A DNA stretch of 64,000 nucleotides. It comes from Sipunculus nudus (Eukaryota > Annelida > Sipuncula > Golfingiida > Sipunculidae). Where the stretch lies: positions 5,163,741 to 5,227,740 of the forward strand of contig CM049318.1 in NCBI GenBank assembly GCA_026874595.1, read 5' to 3'. Shown here one piece after another: positions 1 through 11,245 of this stretch (position 1 is the stretch's first letter; each line of letters starts with the position of its first letter). Under the pieces are notes generated by a model that had not been told where the DNA came from, did no database searches, and was given only the letters and a program-made list of their open reading frames with translations. A program made the position numbers and the translations under genes.

Positions 1-183
1 TGCACAGGGGAATCAACTCTTTTTTTTACAATTATAACATCATTGCTGTTTTTTTTTCAGAGGCCCGTCTGTTAATTCTCCATAGTCATCAAGTTTTTAA
101 TTTATGTTTTTAATTTTAATTTTAATAAATTAAGTTTATTAATTTTATATTTTATTTTATATTATTATATATCAAATTATAAA

Positions 184-345
184 CACACTCTCAGGTGGTA
201 GCGTTCGGTAGTGCCAAGAGATGGAGGAAACCGGAGAACCCGGAGAAACCTGCGGCCTTGCACAGGCCATACAACTCACTCTTATGAAGGGGATCAAACC
301 TGGGTCACCAGCAGAGAGAGCCAAGCGTTGTACCCCTCGACTGTT
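184..345 (+). repeat. Dispersed repeat, copy 1 (CCGGAGAACCCGGAGA core)
   Basis: The block has the core CCGGAGAACCCGGAGA, then a region reading like 'cttgcacaggcc', then 'gatcaaacctgggtcacc'. A second copy with the same order of motifs lies at about 13,683-13,985. The shared order in two unrelated places marks an interspersed repeat. The 'caaacctgggtcacc' part resembles a tRNA B box, so a tRNA-related origin is possible but unproven. Confidence 0.5.
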
Positions 346-424
346 CAGGCCTCTAACATCCAGTTTCACAATTAGTTCACGCTGTATAAACATTAACAAT
401 TTGAATTAAACTATTATATTTTAG

Positions 425-541
425 GAGTTAACTTCTGTGCATCAAACCCCTGCAGTAATGGAATATGCCGCAATATACCCGGAGGCCCCGGATACATGTG
501 CACCTGTAACCCTGGTTACACAGGCGTGCAATGCAAGAGGG
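425..541 (+). CDS. EGF exon 1 in window
   Basis: Acceptor 'tattttag' and donor 'gtaaga'. The frame gives [14 protein letters not shown] and then [12 protein letters not shown], with six cysteines. This domain lacks the DxDE calcium-binding start. Length 117, phase 1-1. Confidence 0.88.
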
Positions 542-1582
542 GTAAGACTAGCTTATTGTTCAATGGAGGGCAATTCGCTATGTGGGGCCTTCCGAACATT
601 ACACACATATCAAATAATATGTTAATGTTACGGTTTGTTTTGAAAGGAGGGTCCTCTCTCCAAGTTCGACAGAATTTTTTATATCATTTAGTAAGACTGC
701 AATGATGTTAGGTGTCTAGTGCAACAAAAAGTCATCTGTGCTCAGCTCACGTGCATAAGGTTACTCCAGGCTTTATAACTGTGCTGTACATCAGTTGATG
801 TTTTCCTATTTTAACCTGTTATAATCATTTCTTCACTTGTTCGTGTTTATAAACGAGAGAGAGAGAGGGAGAGAGAGAGAGAAAATTAAAATATCGAAAG
901 TTAAAAAGACGGCACATTGAATTTCAGATTGCATCAACTTATTATACTGGTACTATTTTCAGTGATCAACAACTGCCTGTCGTATCCATGCAAGCACGGA
1001 CGATGTGTAAACGCTGTCGGTTCATTTAAGTGTTTCTGTGACCCAGGCTTCACGGGGAGAAAGTGTCATGTCGGTGAGAAAAACTCGCGTTTGTTCCATA
1101 TATTTTATGATTCGTGTGATTTGTGAGACAGTAGATAAATCAACTAAACTATGTAAAACAAGAAATGCGGATAACTATCTAAAACTGTGAAGCGTTTATC
1201 TTGAATTCAATAATTTCAACCCTGGAACATTAAACCATCAATACAGTAAACACATTCTGTTAGACCATTTGTCTTTGAGTCAAATTGTTTATTTAATTCT
1301 TTGTTTATCTAATCTAATTCTAAAAAAAAACTTTGCTTAAGTTGATATATAAGCAAATTAAGAATTTCTTTCGAAGCATTGTATTTCGTAGTTACATTTT
1401 TAAACAAAAAGGGAGTTCGGTTATCATAAACACACAAACATACACACATATACACACGTTATCTTCATATATATATGCGTTATTTTCATATATATATATA
1501 TCTAACCATATTCACCTGATGATCGGGTCGCATCCCGTGAAACAGACTGTTGTGAATTAACAGTGTTGTTTTTCTTCAGAGT

Positions 1583-1662
<80 letters not shown>

Positions 1663-4198
1663 CGTTAATGGTCTAGATATTGACGAGTGTAGTTCAAATC
1701 CCTGCGTTCACGGCAAGTGTACTGACCAGGTGAACGGCTTTCAATGTACCTGCGAGACTGGGTACACGGGACCACGCTGTGAGACAGGTATTTAAATAAT
1801 TACCTTTCTCGTCACAATGAAATAAAGACACTTTACTGATTAAAATAATGCTAAATTTAACCAGCCTCACGTTACAGAACCACAAGTAATTAATGTCTTA
1901 AATGTGTTCAAGCGTGTCAAGAAACTCACTGTAAGTTAGAATTGCTGCATTTATTTTATATTTAAATTTACACTAACGCACAAGGTAATGTGGATGTAAT
2001 AGTTGTAGCCGACTTGATATTTTTAGCCGCTTTTTACTTTATTAATTGCAGATATAATTAAAGCAATATATGTCGATTGTTGTGTAACAGCTGCCACTCT
2101 GATAAATCAGGTACTGGTATAGTTTAAGGTCTATCTCATTTCAGAAATCGATCACTGCGCCAATAGTCCTTGTCTGAACGGCGACTGTCTGAGTACCCCC
2201 GTCGGGTATACTTGTCGGTGCAAACCTGGATACACTGGCAGGGAATGCCAGCTAGGTAATTTTATTATTATTATTATTATTTTGTATATAATAATAATAA
2301 TAATAATAATTATAATAATAGCAATAATAAATTATGAATAGTATCTTGTCCATCTGAAGATATTATAAATATAATAAGTGAAAATGAACTTAGCTTTAGT
2401 GAAATATGTCCGGTGACTAAATAGAAAATAATTCACAGATTTGGATCACCTTGTTACTGTTCACAGGTAACTGTTAGAGTTATTTCTGCCAAATACGGGC
2501 CCAGAAATTGGGCTATATACATAATACAGATGAAAGAGAATGTGTAACAAACCTTATCTTAGATATCTCACCTGTTCATTATCTACATCTGTGTATGAGA
2601 AAGCACAGTCCAGGTGGGTCGGTTTACCATTACAAGACTGCCTGGTCCGATCGTACGCATGCGCGACAACTTCCAAACGGGAGAGGAAACAAGAAAGAGG
2701 ACATACAGTTTTTAAGCTTGAAATATCTTGATTTGTGCGGAGGTCGCGTACAAAACGTTTCAAGTCATGCAACACTGATCGCGCCCGGTACCAGCTTATA
2801 TACACTTGTTCACATCAAAATCCAAGCGGTATTAGAATAAAATATTGGCAGATACCATATTATTTCAAGGAGAAACACTGTATTTCATGTTGATCTAACA
2901 TACCTGGTATGGGAATAGGTCCCTTTAAATAATCTGTGCCAGGTGGTGAGGTCATGGCGGATCCCATAAAAGGCCCGTAATAGCAAGTTTATACACAAGT
3001 TAATTGGCAGTGTTGTTTTTTTTCACCTCCTGTTATAACTCCTAGTTCTTTTCGTCATTATCCTTTGCGAAGCTGGCGATTCCGTGATGCTTTCATGCAG
3101 ACCGATCGACCATTGGGTATAGTTTTATCGCTATCCACTGGTGGTAAGACATTCTGGTTCAGCTGCGGCTTTATTTTTATGTTGTTGTCGTGCTCAGCCG
3201 TGACTGGACGGGCAGGCACACAATAATAAGCCCTATTAACACTAGACGGTCACATGGTCTTATTTATGCACACGACCCGGGGTCACAAAGCCCTGAACCT
3301 GAATTAGAGTAGTGAATGGTCTGGCTTTCTCTGCTTGGCTCTAGCCATCATGTGATGGAGCATAAAAACACACCATTATTTGATTTTTAAGTATGTTTAG
3401 CATAGTTTCCAATAAAATTGACAGAATTGGCCAATCAAAGACATGTTGTCCAAATGCTTGTTTTGGACTACTTGGGGGGGGGGGGGAAGGGTATTTTGGG
3501 CTACAGTGCATTCGGGCCAGGATGGTTAAAAAAGGAGATACACAAGCCCCCATATTCTTGGTCTAGTTTGACTGAAGAAACAACAAACTCTCAGGTAAAA
3601 AAAAGTTTAATATCATAATTTATTTTTAAAGTTGTTCAAAAGAGGCCTAGACTTCAGGTGTTTTATAGATGTTATATAGAAAAAATAAATACAGCCACGT
3701 GTCCAGAAAAATGTGGCGCGCGCTTGACCAGTCCAGAATAATGTGGAGCGGGCTACATTAAAACTTGCGTTCACTCTGTGCCGGACAAAGTGACCCTGTA
3801 GAGCGCGCTACCCTGTCAAGTAAGGCCGCATAGCACTTGGTCAGGCCTTAGACGCATATAAATACTGCAGTCTAGCGCGGTCTAGATTGGATTCCCAGTC
3901 ACATGACAGCCGAGTCTTGCTGGATCATGGAGCGCGCTATATAGTTTTCGCGCTCCACTTCTGTTTATACACGTTCGAAGCACAAATGTAGACCGCGCCA
4001 GACAGCGACTGGCGCGCGCTAGAATGTAGAACCGACTCCAACCGGTGGTCAATATGTAGCGCGCTCCAGACCGAAAATCCTCGAATTCTGGCGCGTTTTG
4101 GGGACTTGGCGCGCGCGCTATACGATGTAGAGCGCTCCAGAAAAACGTGTGTAAATGGGACTATTATCTCTTTAGTGAATGAATTGTTTATTAGGGCG

Positions 4199-4259
<61 letters not shown>

Positions 4260-5156
4260 CATATAAAACACATGTGCTCATGTAGTAATATATATATATA
4301 TGCTTCTTCAGTACATAGAATGCATATACTATATACATCCTCTGTATATATTCTCTCTCCGTTTCAGATATTGACGAGTGCGCCTCTAATCCATGTATCC
4401 GCGGAACATGTCGGGATGTTTGTAACGGTTACAGATGTGTCTGTCCCGAGGGATGGTCTGGTGTCAACTGTCAAGCTCCAGTCCGTAAGTCCTTTCTCTC
4501 CTACCTTGTCAAGCTCAAGTTTAAATAAAACCAAGGCCTTCCAGTTAACAAGATTCTTAAAGGACGTCTAAAAGAATGTATTTATTGTAATATTGTTTAA
4601 ACTGGTGACATACAGTAAACTGAAATGTAAAGATTACGGGAATTATGTTTGCCATTATGTAAGGCACTAAAAGCACTGGCGAAATATTTGCATATATTGC
4701 ATTATATGTTGAACGCTCATACAGAAATGTGCAACTGATTAAAATGCAGGTGAGGGATCTTAAACCATCACCCCCGGATGTTTTTATTTTATTTGCATTT
4801 AAACTATATTATCAATGATGCGGTCACGAAATATTAGTATATGGAATGAAGTGATGATATAAAGTGATTGTAAAATTATTTTTTTTTAATTTTTAATGTT
4901 TGACTTTGGATTGAAAATATAAAGAGATATTCCTTAAGGAAATCTTTTACAAGTTGAACTTGAACATATTTATAAAATAAAAGATGCATACGTTTTTTTG
5001 TTATCGTCGATATGGATATAAATTTATACTGTATAATCCCACTGGCTACCCGGGGACCTTGATAATCGTCTTAAACACTGCCATAATGAGATGAAAAGCA
5101 TATAATGGCAAACAAATACTTGTTTTTTTTTTTCAGGAACTCCTGTTATGCCTTGA
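425..5156 (+). CDS. EGF-repeat protein gene, 3' part (five EGF exons plus terminal exon)
   Basis: Coding exons are 425-541, 963-1073, 1677-1787, 2145-2255, 4368-4484 and 5137-5156 (TGA at 5154-5156). Every intron is phase 1, so each of the first five exons carries one complete six-cysteine EGF-like domain, the usual exon-shuffled layout. Split codons join cleanly: the joins before the third and fifth domains give DIDEC and that before the fourth gives EIDHC, which are calcium-binding EGF starts. Each domain ends with a CxCxxGxxGxxC-like core such as CNPGYTG and CKPGYTG. The last exon adds only RTPVMP, with no membrane anchor, so this form looks secreted or extracellular. The 5' end lies outside the window, so the full protein (fibropellin-, Notch- or matrix-like) cannot be named. 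Confidence 0.88.
854..882 (+). repeat. (GA)n microsatellite
   Basis: Almost pure GA dinucleotides, with one GGG interruption, in the intron before the second EGF exon. Confidence 0.9.
963..1073 (+). CDS. EGF exon 2 in window
   Basis: Acceptor 'actattttcag' and donor 'gtgaga'. The frame reads [14 protein letters not shown] and then [11 protein letters not shown]. An alternative acceptor 'atttcag' lies 35 bases upstream, but only the chosen one gives the 111-base phase 1-1 length shared with the next two exons. Confidence 0.87.
1583..1659 (+). repeat. (TA)n microsatellite against an acceptor site
   Basis: About 75 bases of TA, with two TG interruptions, ending only 17 bases before the acceptor AG of the third EGF exon. 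The usual pyrimidine tract is therefore replaced by TA repeat. Confidence 0.95.
1677..1787 (+). CDS. Calcium-binding EGF exon 3 in window
   Basis: Acceptor 'ggtctag' and donor 'gtattt'. The split codon from the previous exon gives [15 protein letters not shown] and then [12 protein letters not shown]. The DIDEC start is the calcium-binding EGF signature. Length 111, phase 1-1. Confidence 0.9.
2145..2255 (+). CDS. EGF exon 4 in window
   Basis: Acceptor 'catttcag' and donor 'gtaatt'. Reads [15 protein letters not shown] and then [12 protein letters not shown]. The E-I-D start is compatible with calcium binding, with H in place of the usual E before the first cysteine. Length 111. Confidence 0.9.
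2262..2313 (+). repeat. (ATT)n / (ATA)n microsatellite pair
   Basis: A run of ATT repeats is followed by ATA repeats. The two runs are complementary, so single strands could fold into a hairpin. It starts 7 bases after the donor of the fourth EGF exon. Confidence 0.85.
2320..3700. other. EGF gene intron, no exon seen
   Basis: No further six-cysteine domain with splice sites is visible between the fourth and fifth EGF exons. The stretch includes a poly-G run at 3475-3486 and several short open frames without recognisable similarity. Confidence 0.6.
3710..4142. other. CpG-rich cluster of GCGCGC-centred palindromes
   Basis: About a dozen occurrences of motifs such as TAGCGCGCTCCAG, GGAGCGCGCTATA and GGCGCGCGCTAG, in both orientations, sit in 430 bases of otherwise AT-rich intron. 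The spacing is irregular, so this is not a simple tandem repeat. It could be a degenerate CpG-rich satellite, a cluster of binding sites, or part of an unrecognised element. Confidence 0.6.
4202..4258 (+). repeat. (TA)n microsatellite
   Basis: Pure TA run of 57 bases in the intron before the fifth EGF exon. Confidence 0.95.
4368..4484 (+). CDS. Calcium-binding EGF exon 5 in window
   Basis: Acceptor 'ccgtttcag' and donor 'gtaagt'. Reads [15 protein letters not shown] and then [13 protein letters not shown], followed by the linker QAPV. Length 117, phase 1-1. Confidence 0.9.
5137..5156 (+). CDS. Terminal coding exon of the EGF gene
   Basis: A strong pyrimidine-rich acceptor (T-run then 'tttcag') is followed by 17 coding bases and TGA. 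Joined to the previous exon it gives RTPVMP and stop. It supplies the 3' UTR. Confidence 0.8.
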
Positions 5157-5265
5157 ACTTTCGTGTGCAACAACACACCTTGTCAACTAGAGTCAGCAGT
5201 GACCAAGCAAATACCTTGGACAATAAGCATATCGGCCAAATCTGACATTATGGCTATATTTATTC

Positions 5266-5271
5266 AATAAA
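5266..5271 (+). promoter_or_regulatory. Polyadenylation signal of the EGF gene
   Basis: AATAAA 110 bases after the stop codon, the first such hexamer downstream. It marks the probable end of the transcript near 5290. Confidence 0.75.
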
Positions 5272-5299
5272 GCATTCAAAAAATATTTTAGGTCTTAAT

Positions 5300-6785
5300 G
5301 GTGGTATTATAATTATTACGGAGTGTGTTTTTTTTTGTGATATATACTTAACATATCTTCTATATTCTGGAAGGACAGCAATTCTCGCATCCTCGGTTGG
5401 CAACAATAAGTATTTGTCAGAATTTTGTAGTGTTAACAGTTGTTAACAGTGATCTTCGGATTGATGGAAACCAAATTAACATTTTGTTTTTAGCAAAATA
5501 ACGTATATTATCTTCATGTTGCTCAGATCAGAGAGCTATAAATCCATCTTAAAACTAATAGGAGTGACGGGACAGCTATCTAAATACCTTATAGCCTTGC
5601 CAAGGGGTCTAGCTGGTTTATACAATGGGAGCTCCGAATGGGCGGTATATGACAGATCCAGGTTTGACGTATAGCATAACTAAAAAACCAATGAACCCCT
5701 AGAATGGACTGTGACCTCATTTGGAAGTACTAACCTTTTTGAAGTTAAAGCGTTAAAAAAATAAGCAAAGGACATGAGCATGGTAGCATGAGCCAGAGAT
5801 CAGATTTTGGCTGTGCAGCTTCTGACTACAGGGTCATCTTTCATGTATCCCTCTGACGTCAGGGGTGTGTGTATGTGTACGAGAGAGAGAGAAAGAGAGA
5901 CAAAGAAAGTACGAAGATTATAGCTGAATTGGTTTCAGTGCGGCACAGAACATTGTCTGCATTTTGAGAAGAGCATACAGAATTGTGAATCATGAAAGCG
6001 GGCTGCTAAATTTACATACTTTTGCAGCCTTAATTTTCCTTTTATTATTACATATGCCTCTCATTTGACCTCTGTTGATTCCACTGATTGACATGGCAGT
6101 CCTGAGTGGCTGTTAACATCTTTTCGATTGCCCCTGATGTGGCTTAATAGTTCAAAAACACTATAAAAATTTTAAAAGTAAATTAAACTTTTGCTTATCT
6201 TTGCTAATCTTCCCGACTGGCAATAACAATTCAGTCGACTACATTTTATTCCTGTTGTTATGAAATTTCCACTGTTACTTTAAACATGCGTGTTCTAAAT
6301 TGAATCCTTATTTTTTTAAGTCTTGGGCATTTTGTTAATTGCACATGACGTTTCGCGACCGTGAACAGATGGGCAGGTGCAAACTAGATCGAAATCACTG
6401 TCTCAAAAGCCCGTGCTTATTAGGACAAATACCCATTCATTTATACCATATTAGTAAAAGTAGAATCGTTGGCATGTGGAAGGCCGGCAATGTATACAAC
6501 CCAATTTCTTTCACAAACAGTTTCCCAGTTTCAGTCTTAAATGCTCACAATTGTGTACTCTGCACGGACTGACCTCAAAATCTGAACAGTCTATAAGAAA
6601 ACTTGCACGACTACACATACTTGATAAGGTAAAACAATATTTATTCCGTCACCTTGCATGGAATAGCATTTACAGTCATATCATATCATATTGGCCATAA
6701 ATCTTTATCTGTAATACAGAAAATAGCTGACACATAGCAGCAGATGAAGGGTAGCAGGTAAAGGGAAATTAAACGGTTAAGGCAT
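5300..6785. other. No gene recognised
   Basis: Intergenic stretch after the EGF gene. Short open frames (the longest is 77 codons, at 6339-6572) have no recognisable domain, and no paired splice sites support them. Confidence 0.55.
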
Positions 6786-6789
6786 TCTT

Positions 6790-8070
6790 CTGGATCTGCC
6801 CCTTCACCAAGATTCGCATTATGTTTCAATTTTTTTTAAGACAAATGCTTAAATTATAGGTACTCATTAAAGATTAAAGACATAAATAAGGTATCTGCGG
6901 TACAGTGCGGATACTGAACTGATCACATAATGATTACATAGTGATAGTCAGTGATGTCAAAGTAACTGCTTCGAATTGGCTAGTATAACGATACAACTTA
7001 AATAAAAGAGTAACGCGAATCTAAAGATGGGATACCCGTATTTACCCGTGGTGGCTCAACTGGTGCTATTCAAACTATTTGCACTTCTGACCTTGACAGG
7101 TTCAACTTGTATATGTTTCAACATTATATAATTTAATATCAATAGTAGTAATACCGGCGACAGCTTATAACCTATTATTAAGGGCATCTGTTTACTTTCT
7201 CCCTCTCCTCATACACTGTCGCTTCTTTGGGGAAAATACATCACTGACTCTGATATGCCGCTGGTTTTATCCATAGCGATATTAGTAGGGCATAATCTTG
7301 AGCTCCATGACCATCATGTTCTTACCTGTTTATGGATTTGACGCCTGGAGCTTCTATGTTTCTAGCTTCTATTCACTATTAGAATAATAAAGCTATCCCC
7401 AGTAGAGCCAAAAACTGGGACCGCCATTATTTTCAAGATTACACCGGCCCAAATTTTTAATTTAAAGAACAGGTTGCCCTCTAAGCTGTTCACTTCCTTT
7501 TTAAATAATTATGTCATGTCATATGTTGGAAATTACATCTATCTTATATTCTGATAGAAATTAGAATTTTGTTTTGTTTTTCACGATGAGTTGGATGCCA
7601 TTTTGAATGTTATGCATTATCGGAGATGTACGTCACGCGAATTTTCATCTCACATGACTCTGGATGTCAAATTCTTCGTGCCAAAAAATGCGAAGTGGTC
7701 ACGGATTCACGATAATGACCCTGTTTACTGATTGGTTTATCCTTTGCGTGTCAGCATTTAAAGATTTCTTTTTTAGAGCGGTCTTTCTCCTATTAATTCT
7801 TTTTACTTCAGACCCCGAGTTTTGTACACCTCTATTTCACAGATAAATGTATTAATAGAGTAGGCTCATAATCACATAAATATGTATTTTCGCCCTTGTA
7901 CATTTTTATTTATTTGTACTTTACAACGAAATTGCAGTTGTTTCAAGGATGCCTATAACGCATACAACTCACGCCTGTAGAGCAAAATATGTCGGATGAT
8001 ACAACTCTATGCATTAAAAATGTATGCTCGTACGGTTTAGTATCCATGGCCTATTTGAGTCTGGTGGTAA
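6790..8070 (+). repeat. 1.3-kb duplicated segment, copy 1
   Basis: Matches 59,580-60,875 in the same orientation. Shared landmarks, in order, are 'gagtaacgcgaatctaa', a 'gtggctcaa..tggtgct..ttcaaac' block, 'agtagtaataccggcgaca', 'gagcttctat..ttctagcttctattca' and 'atccatggcctatttg'. Many substitutions and small gaps separate the copies, so the duplication is old. The second copy starts just beyond the 3' end of transporter gene D. Confidence 0.75.
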
Positions 8071-8079
8071 TTTTTTAAC

Positions 8080-10380
8080 TTCTTGCCTGTAACAATTAAG
8101 GAAAAGAAAGAAGCAGCAGTGGAATCAAATATTACTCGCACTTGTTGTCTTCTCTTATTTTTCCCGGGGCTTTTACCTGATAATGAATTTTTTATTATTC
8201 ATATAGATAAATACATATATTATAAACCATGAATATTTTATGAAAGAGCAGAAGTTGAGCCTGTTTTGAATGGTACATAGAGCACCGCTCAGTACTCGAC
8301 CACTAATGCCATTACACCATACAAAACAGTGTGGAGGTCATAGGAAAACAGGTTACACCCAAATAAATTACCTGGCACAATCTGACCTTTGATTAATAAA
8401 CCATGGATAAACAGAGGGATATTTGATATTGAGAGAGAGATAAATAGTGTATTATTATTGTGGCATGTACATCTTATCTCACATCCATCAATCCATATGC
8501 ATATTCTGAAATGTACCTAGATTTGTTTTCATAAGAAAGTTTGCATTTTAAGCATACAGATTGCAATAACACACATTCAAGACTTCAGTCACCTGGTTAA
8601 AGTCATAATGCAGGCACATGTATAATCTAGTTAAGTTATATACATATTCTTTTTAAACTACGCTGTCAATACTTGTCTGTTATTTCATAGTACTAATTTT
8701 ACAGACCTTCATTCAGTATCTAAAATTATGTTAATTTATATTTTGAAATTAAATGAACCATTATTTCACGAGATTGATTTATTTGATTATATAATATGAG
8801 AATTTAAGTAACTGTTAATATTTTATTATTTATAATATCTGCAATTTTGATATCAAATAATTAGATCCTGTTAGGTACAAAATTTAAAGTACAAGATTGT
8901 TCAAACAAAATTTATTGTGAAAGTAATTCAAATGATATTTTATTTGTTTGTAAAATTAATGTAATTTTAAATCACTCTCCATGTTCCTAAATTATCCTAT
9001 GCTGGTTTTGCTGCAATAAAGAAACGCATGTGTGAAGAATAAAAGCCATGCATAGGACCACTTCACAGGCCTTAATTTATAAAAAAAAATTCTTTGTAAA
9101 TAAAATGTATTTATGAAAAAAGTAAAAGTACATACTATGGACCGAGCAAGTCATTCTGATATTACGATTTCATGTGCTGTGGACCGGTCATGCTAGAATG
9201 ATGATATAGAGCGGCAGCTCCTGTCTTTCTTATCACAAAATTTTGCCTGTACTTCCTGAACAGCTATTGATGCAGTTTTTGATTTTGTAAAAAAGATATT
9301 AATTCAATTAACATAAAAAATGTACTCACTGTTAGTGAGCCCCGTATCAGGTGTTCAAGATAAGTTATGCGTAATTCGCTGATGGTATCCCTATCGCCAA
9401 AGAACACGAATATAATAACATTTCAATGGGAGAATAAACTGTTCTTAAACTTTATCCAATTGATACCTATGCTTGTGAAAGGGAAAGACGGAGAAGCACA
9501 AGGTCTATTTTTGATGCTCGAATGATCTGGCTGGTGAAAGGTAGTCTTTGTGACAGCAGCTCGACTATTGTACAAGGTGCCGTCCGTGAATAAAAAGGCA
9601 GGGAGAAGGGGCGAGCAAGGATAGGGATCAGACAGTGGTTCTTCTTGGTCGCGACCAGCATGAAAAGTCGGTCCAAAGAGAAGCTGACCGGTAAGTGAGA
9701 TGTCAACTGAGATGCCCTGGGAGTGCTCCTGCGTTTAACGGACCACTTGGGTGCTTGAGGGGATTTAAATTTAAAACTTGTTATAGTATCTGTTTAGGTA
9801 TTTTCGCTACCCTCATCCCTATATCTTTGTTATTGGTTGTGGATGGGTGTGTCTGCATAGGCACATGGGCAAGAAAAACAACAGACAGAAAGACAAGGTC
9901 ACGTTTTCCATGACGAGTTCTCCAACGAGTCAACTAAAATAGTAGTCCACTCGTACCTTGTTCGCCAGGTTGAGATCATTAAGATAGTATAGCCAGAAAA
10001 TTGTTTCTTCAAGGTGTTTTGTATATTAATTTGCAGTATCATATATTGTGTTGGAACATAGATTTAGGGAACCCATGTGTTTTGTTTGGGGTAGGGTTCA
10101 CTACAGTCGTTCTGTAGTAACATTAAGACCCGTTTCTGTGATACCTTTACCGTTGTAGTCTTCAAAGGCAACGCAATTGCATACTTAATTTTTCCGTACT
10201 TCTGTCTCCGGAGGCGTTTCAATTTGTTTTCCTTCGCCCGGCAATTGTTGGGCGATGGGCCAAGGACGGTCAGGAGGTGCGACATAACTCTCGGTATATA
10301 AGCTGCTAAAATCCTATGTAGGTTTCATTGCTTGCAGTATAGTTCTCGATACAGCTAAGGTAGAGCATATTAACAAGACG
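8080..10380. other. No gene recognised
   Basis: AT-rich intergenic DNA. The open frames on either strand (up to 79 codons) show no domain and no compatible splice structure. Confidence 0.55.
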
Positions 10381-10389
10381 TTATGCACG

Positions 10390-11165
10390 TTAAACGTTCA
10401 TTTCAATGCTGGAAAAAAACAAAAAAAGAAAGGAAACAGAACTAGAAAGATATTGGATATAACCCACTATACAGCAAAATCGTCAAAACAAATGTCGGCT
10501 CGCAGTTCTTAAAACTGATCAAAACACTTCTCACAGGATAACAAACTACGCAAAATCTTTAACAAAAATACAACCAAAACAGCTACATTTGAATGAGAAA
10601 TATGATGCAAATAATAACAGCCCATAACAAAAAAAATCACTGCAGTAAACAATCAAGAAACCAGCTAAAAAAAGCTGCAACTGTAGGGAGAAAAACACAT
10701 GCCACCTAAACGGGAATTGCCTTGCTAGCAATATTGTTTAGAAAGCGACGGTCAAGACCGAACGCCAAACCGCTTAATATATTTAATTAGCAAGTGGCAA
10801 ATTCAAGACTCGGTACAAAAACCTTAACAAATCATTCCGCAGTGAACGTTACGAAAAAGAAACAGAACTTTCGAAGCACATCTGGACTCTAAAGAGAAAA
10901 CAATACAGTATTCGACCACCTTGGAAATACTTCAACGCTCTAACACAGTGAAACGCACCTTGGACCAATGTAACCTCTGTATGGAGGAGAAATAAAGTAT
11001 TCTGCACCACAAATGAAAATGCCGACACCTGAACCTACCGAACCGTGTTAAAGGAATGTAAAAGTTACAGCTGGGTCCTCAACAAGCGTCAGTTATCTGA
11101 TGATCGCCCAGGTGCCGATACCGGCAACGGCGTGAATCTCCGAGTTATAACACGATGCTCCAGCG
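10390..11165 (+). mobile_element. Decayed Penelope-like element, GIY-YIG end
   Basis: Conceptual reading across frames shows KTNVGSQFLKLIK, KLRKIFNKNT, then TRYKNLNKSFRSERYEKE, TELSKHIWTLK and CNLCMEEK. This order and spacing match what I know of the C-terminal part of Penelope-like polyproteins. There a GIY-YIG nuclease (x-T-R-Y-x-x-H-x-K-S-F) precedes a cysteine motif CxLCxxEK. Stops and frame changes break the reading many times, including a stop right after CNLCMEEK. The reverse-transcriptase half was not found. The fragment ends next to a (TA)n run where psiA begins. Confidence 0.55.
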
Positions 11166-11178
11166 TGCTTAACGTTTA

Positions 11179-11186
11179 GTTATATA

Positions 11187-11223
<37 letters not shown>
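11179..11223 (+). repeat. (TA)n microsatellite at the psiA breakpoint
   Basis: A TA run immediately before the first recognisable psiA exon. Gene C has a (TA)n run at the matching place (35,939-35,971), and similarity between the two loci stops there. Confidence 0.9.
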
Positions 11224-11226
<3 letters not shown>

Positions 11227-11245
11227 TACGTTATATTTAAACCAG

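Noticed and set aside
53-120. Possible exon after the 'ttttttttcag' acceptor at 60
   Set aside because: All three frames close quickly and no EGF cysteines are present.
3937-4338. 133-codon minus frame with a long Tyr-Ile run
   Set aside because: The repeat is the (TA)n microsatellite translated. The rest crosses the GCGCGC cluster without any domain.
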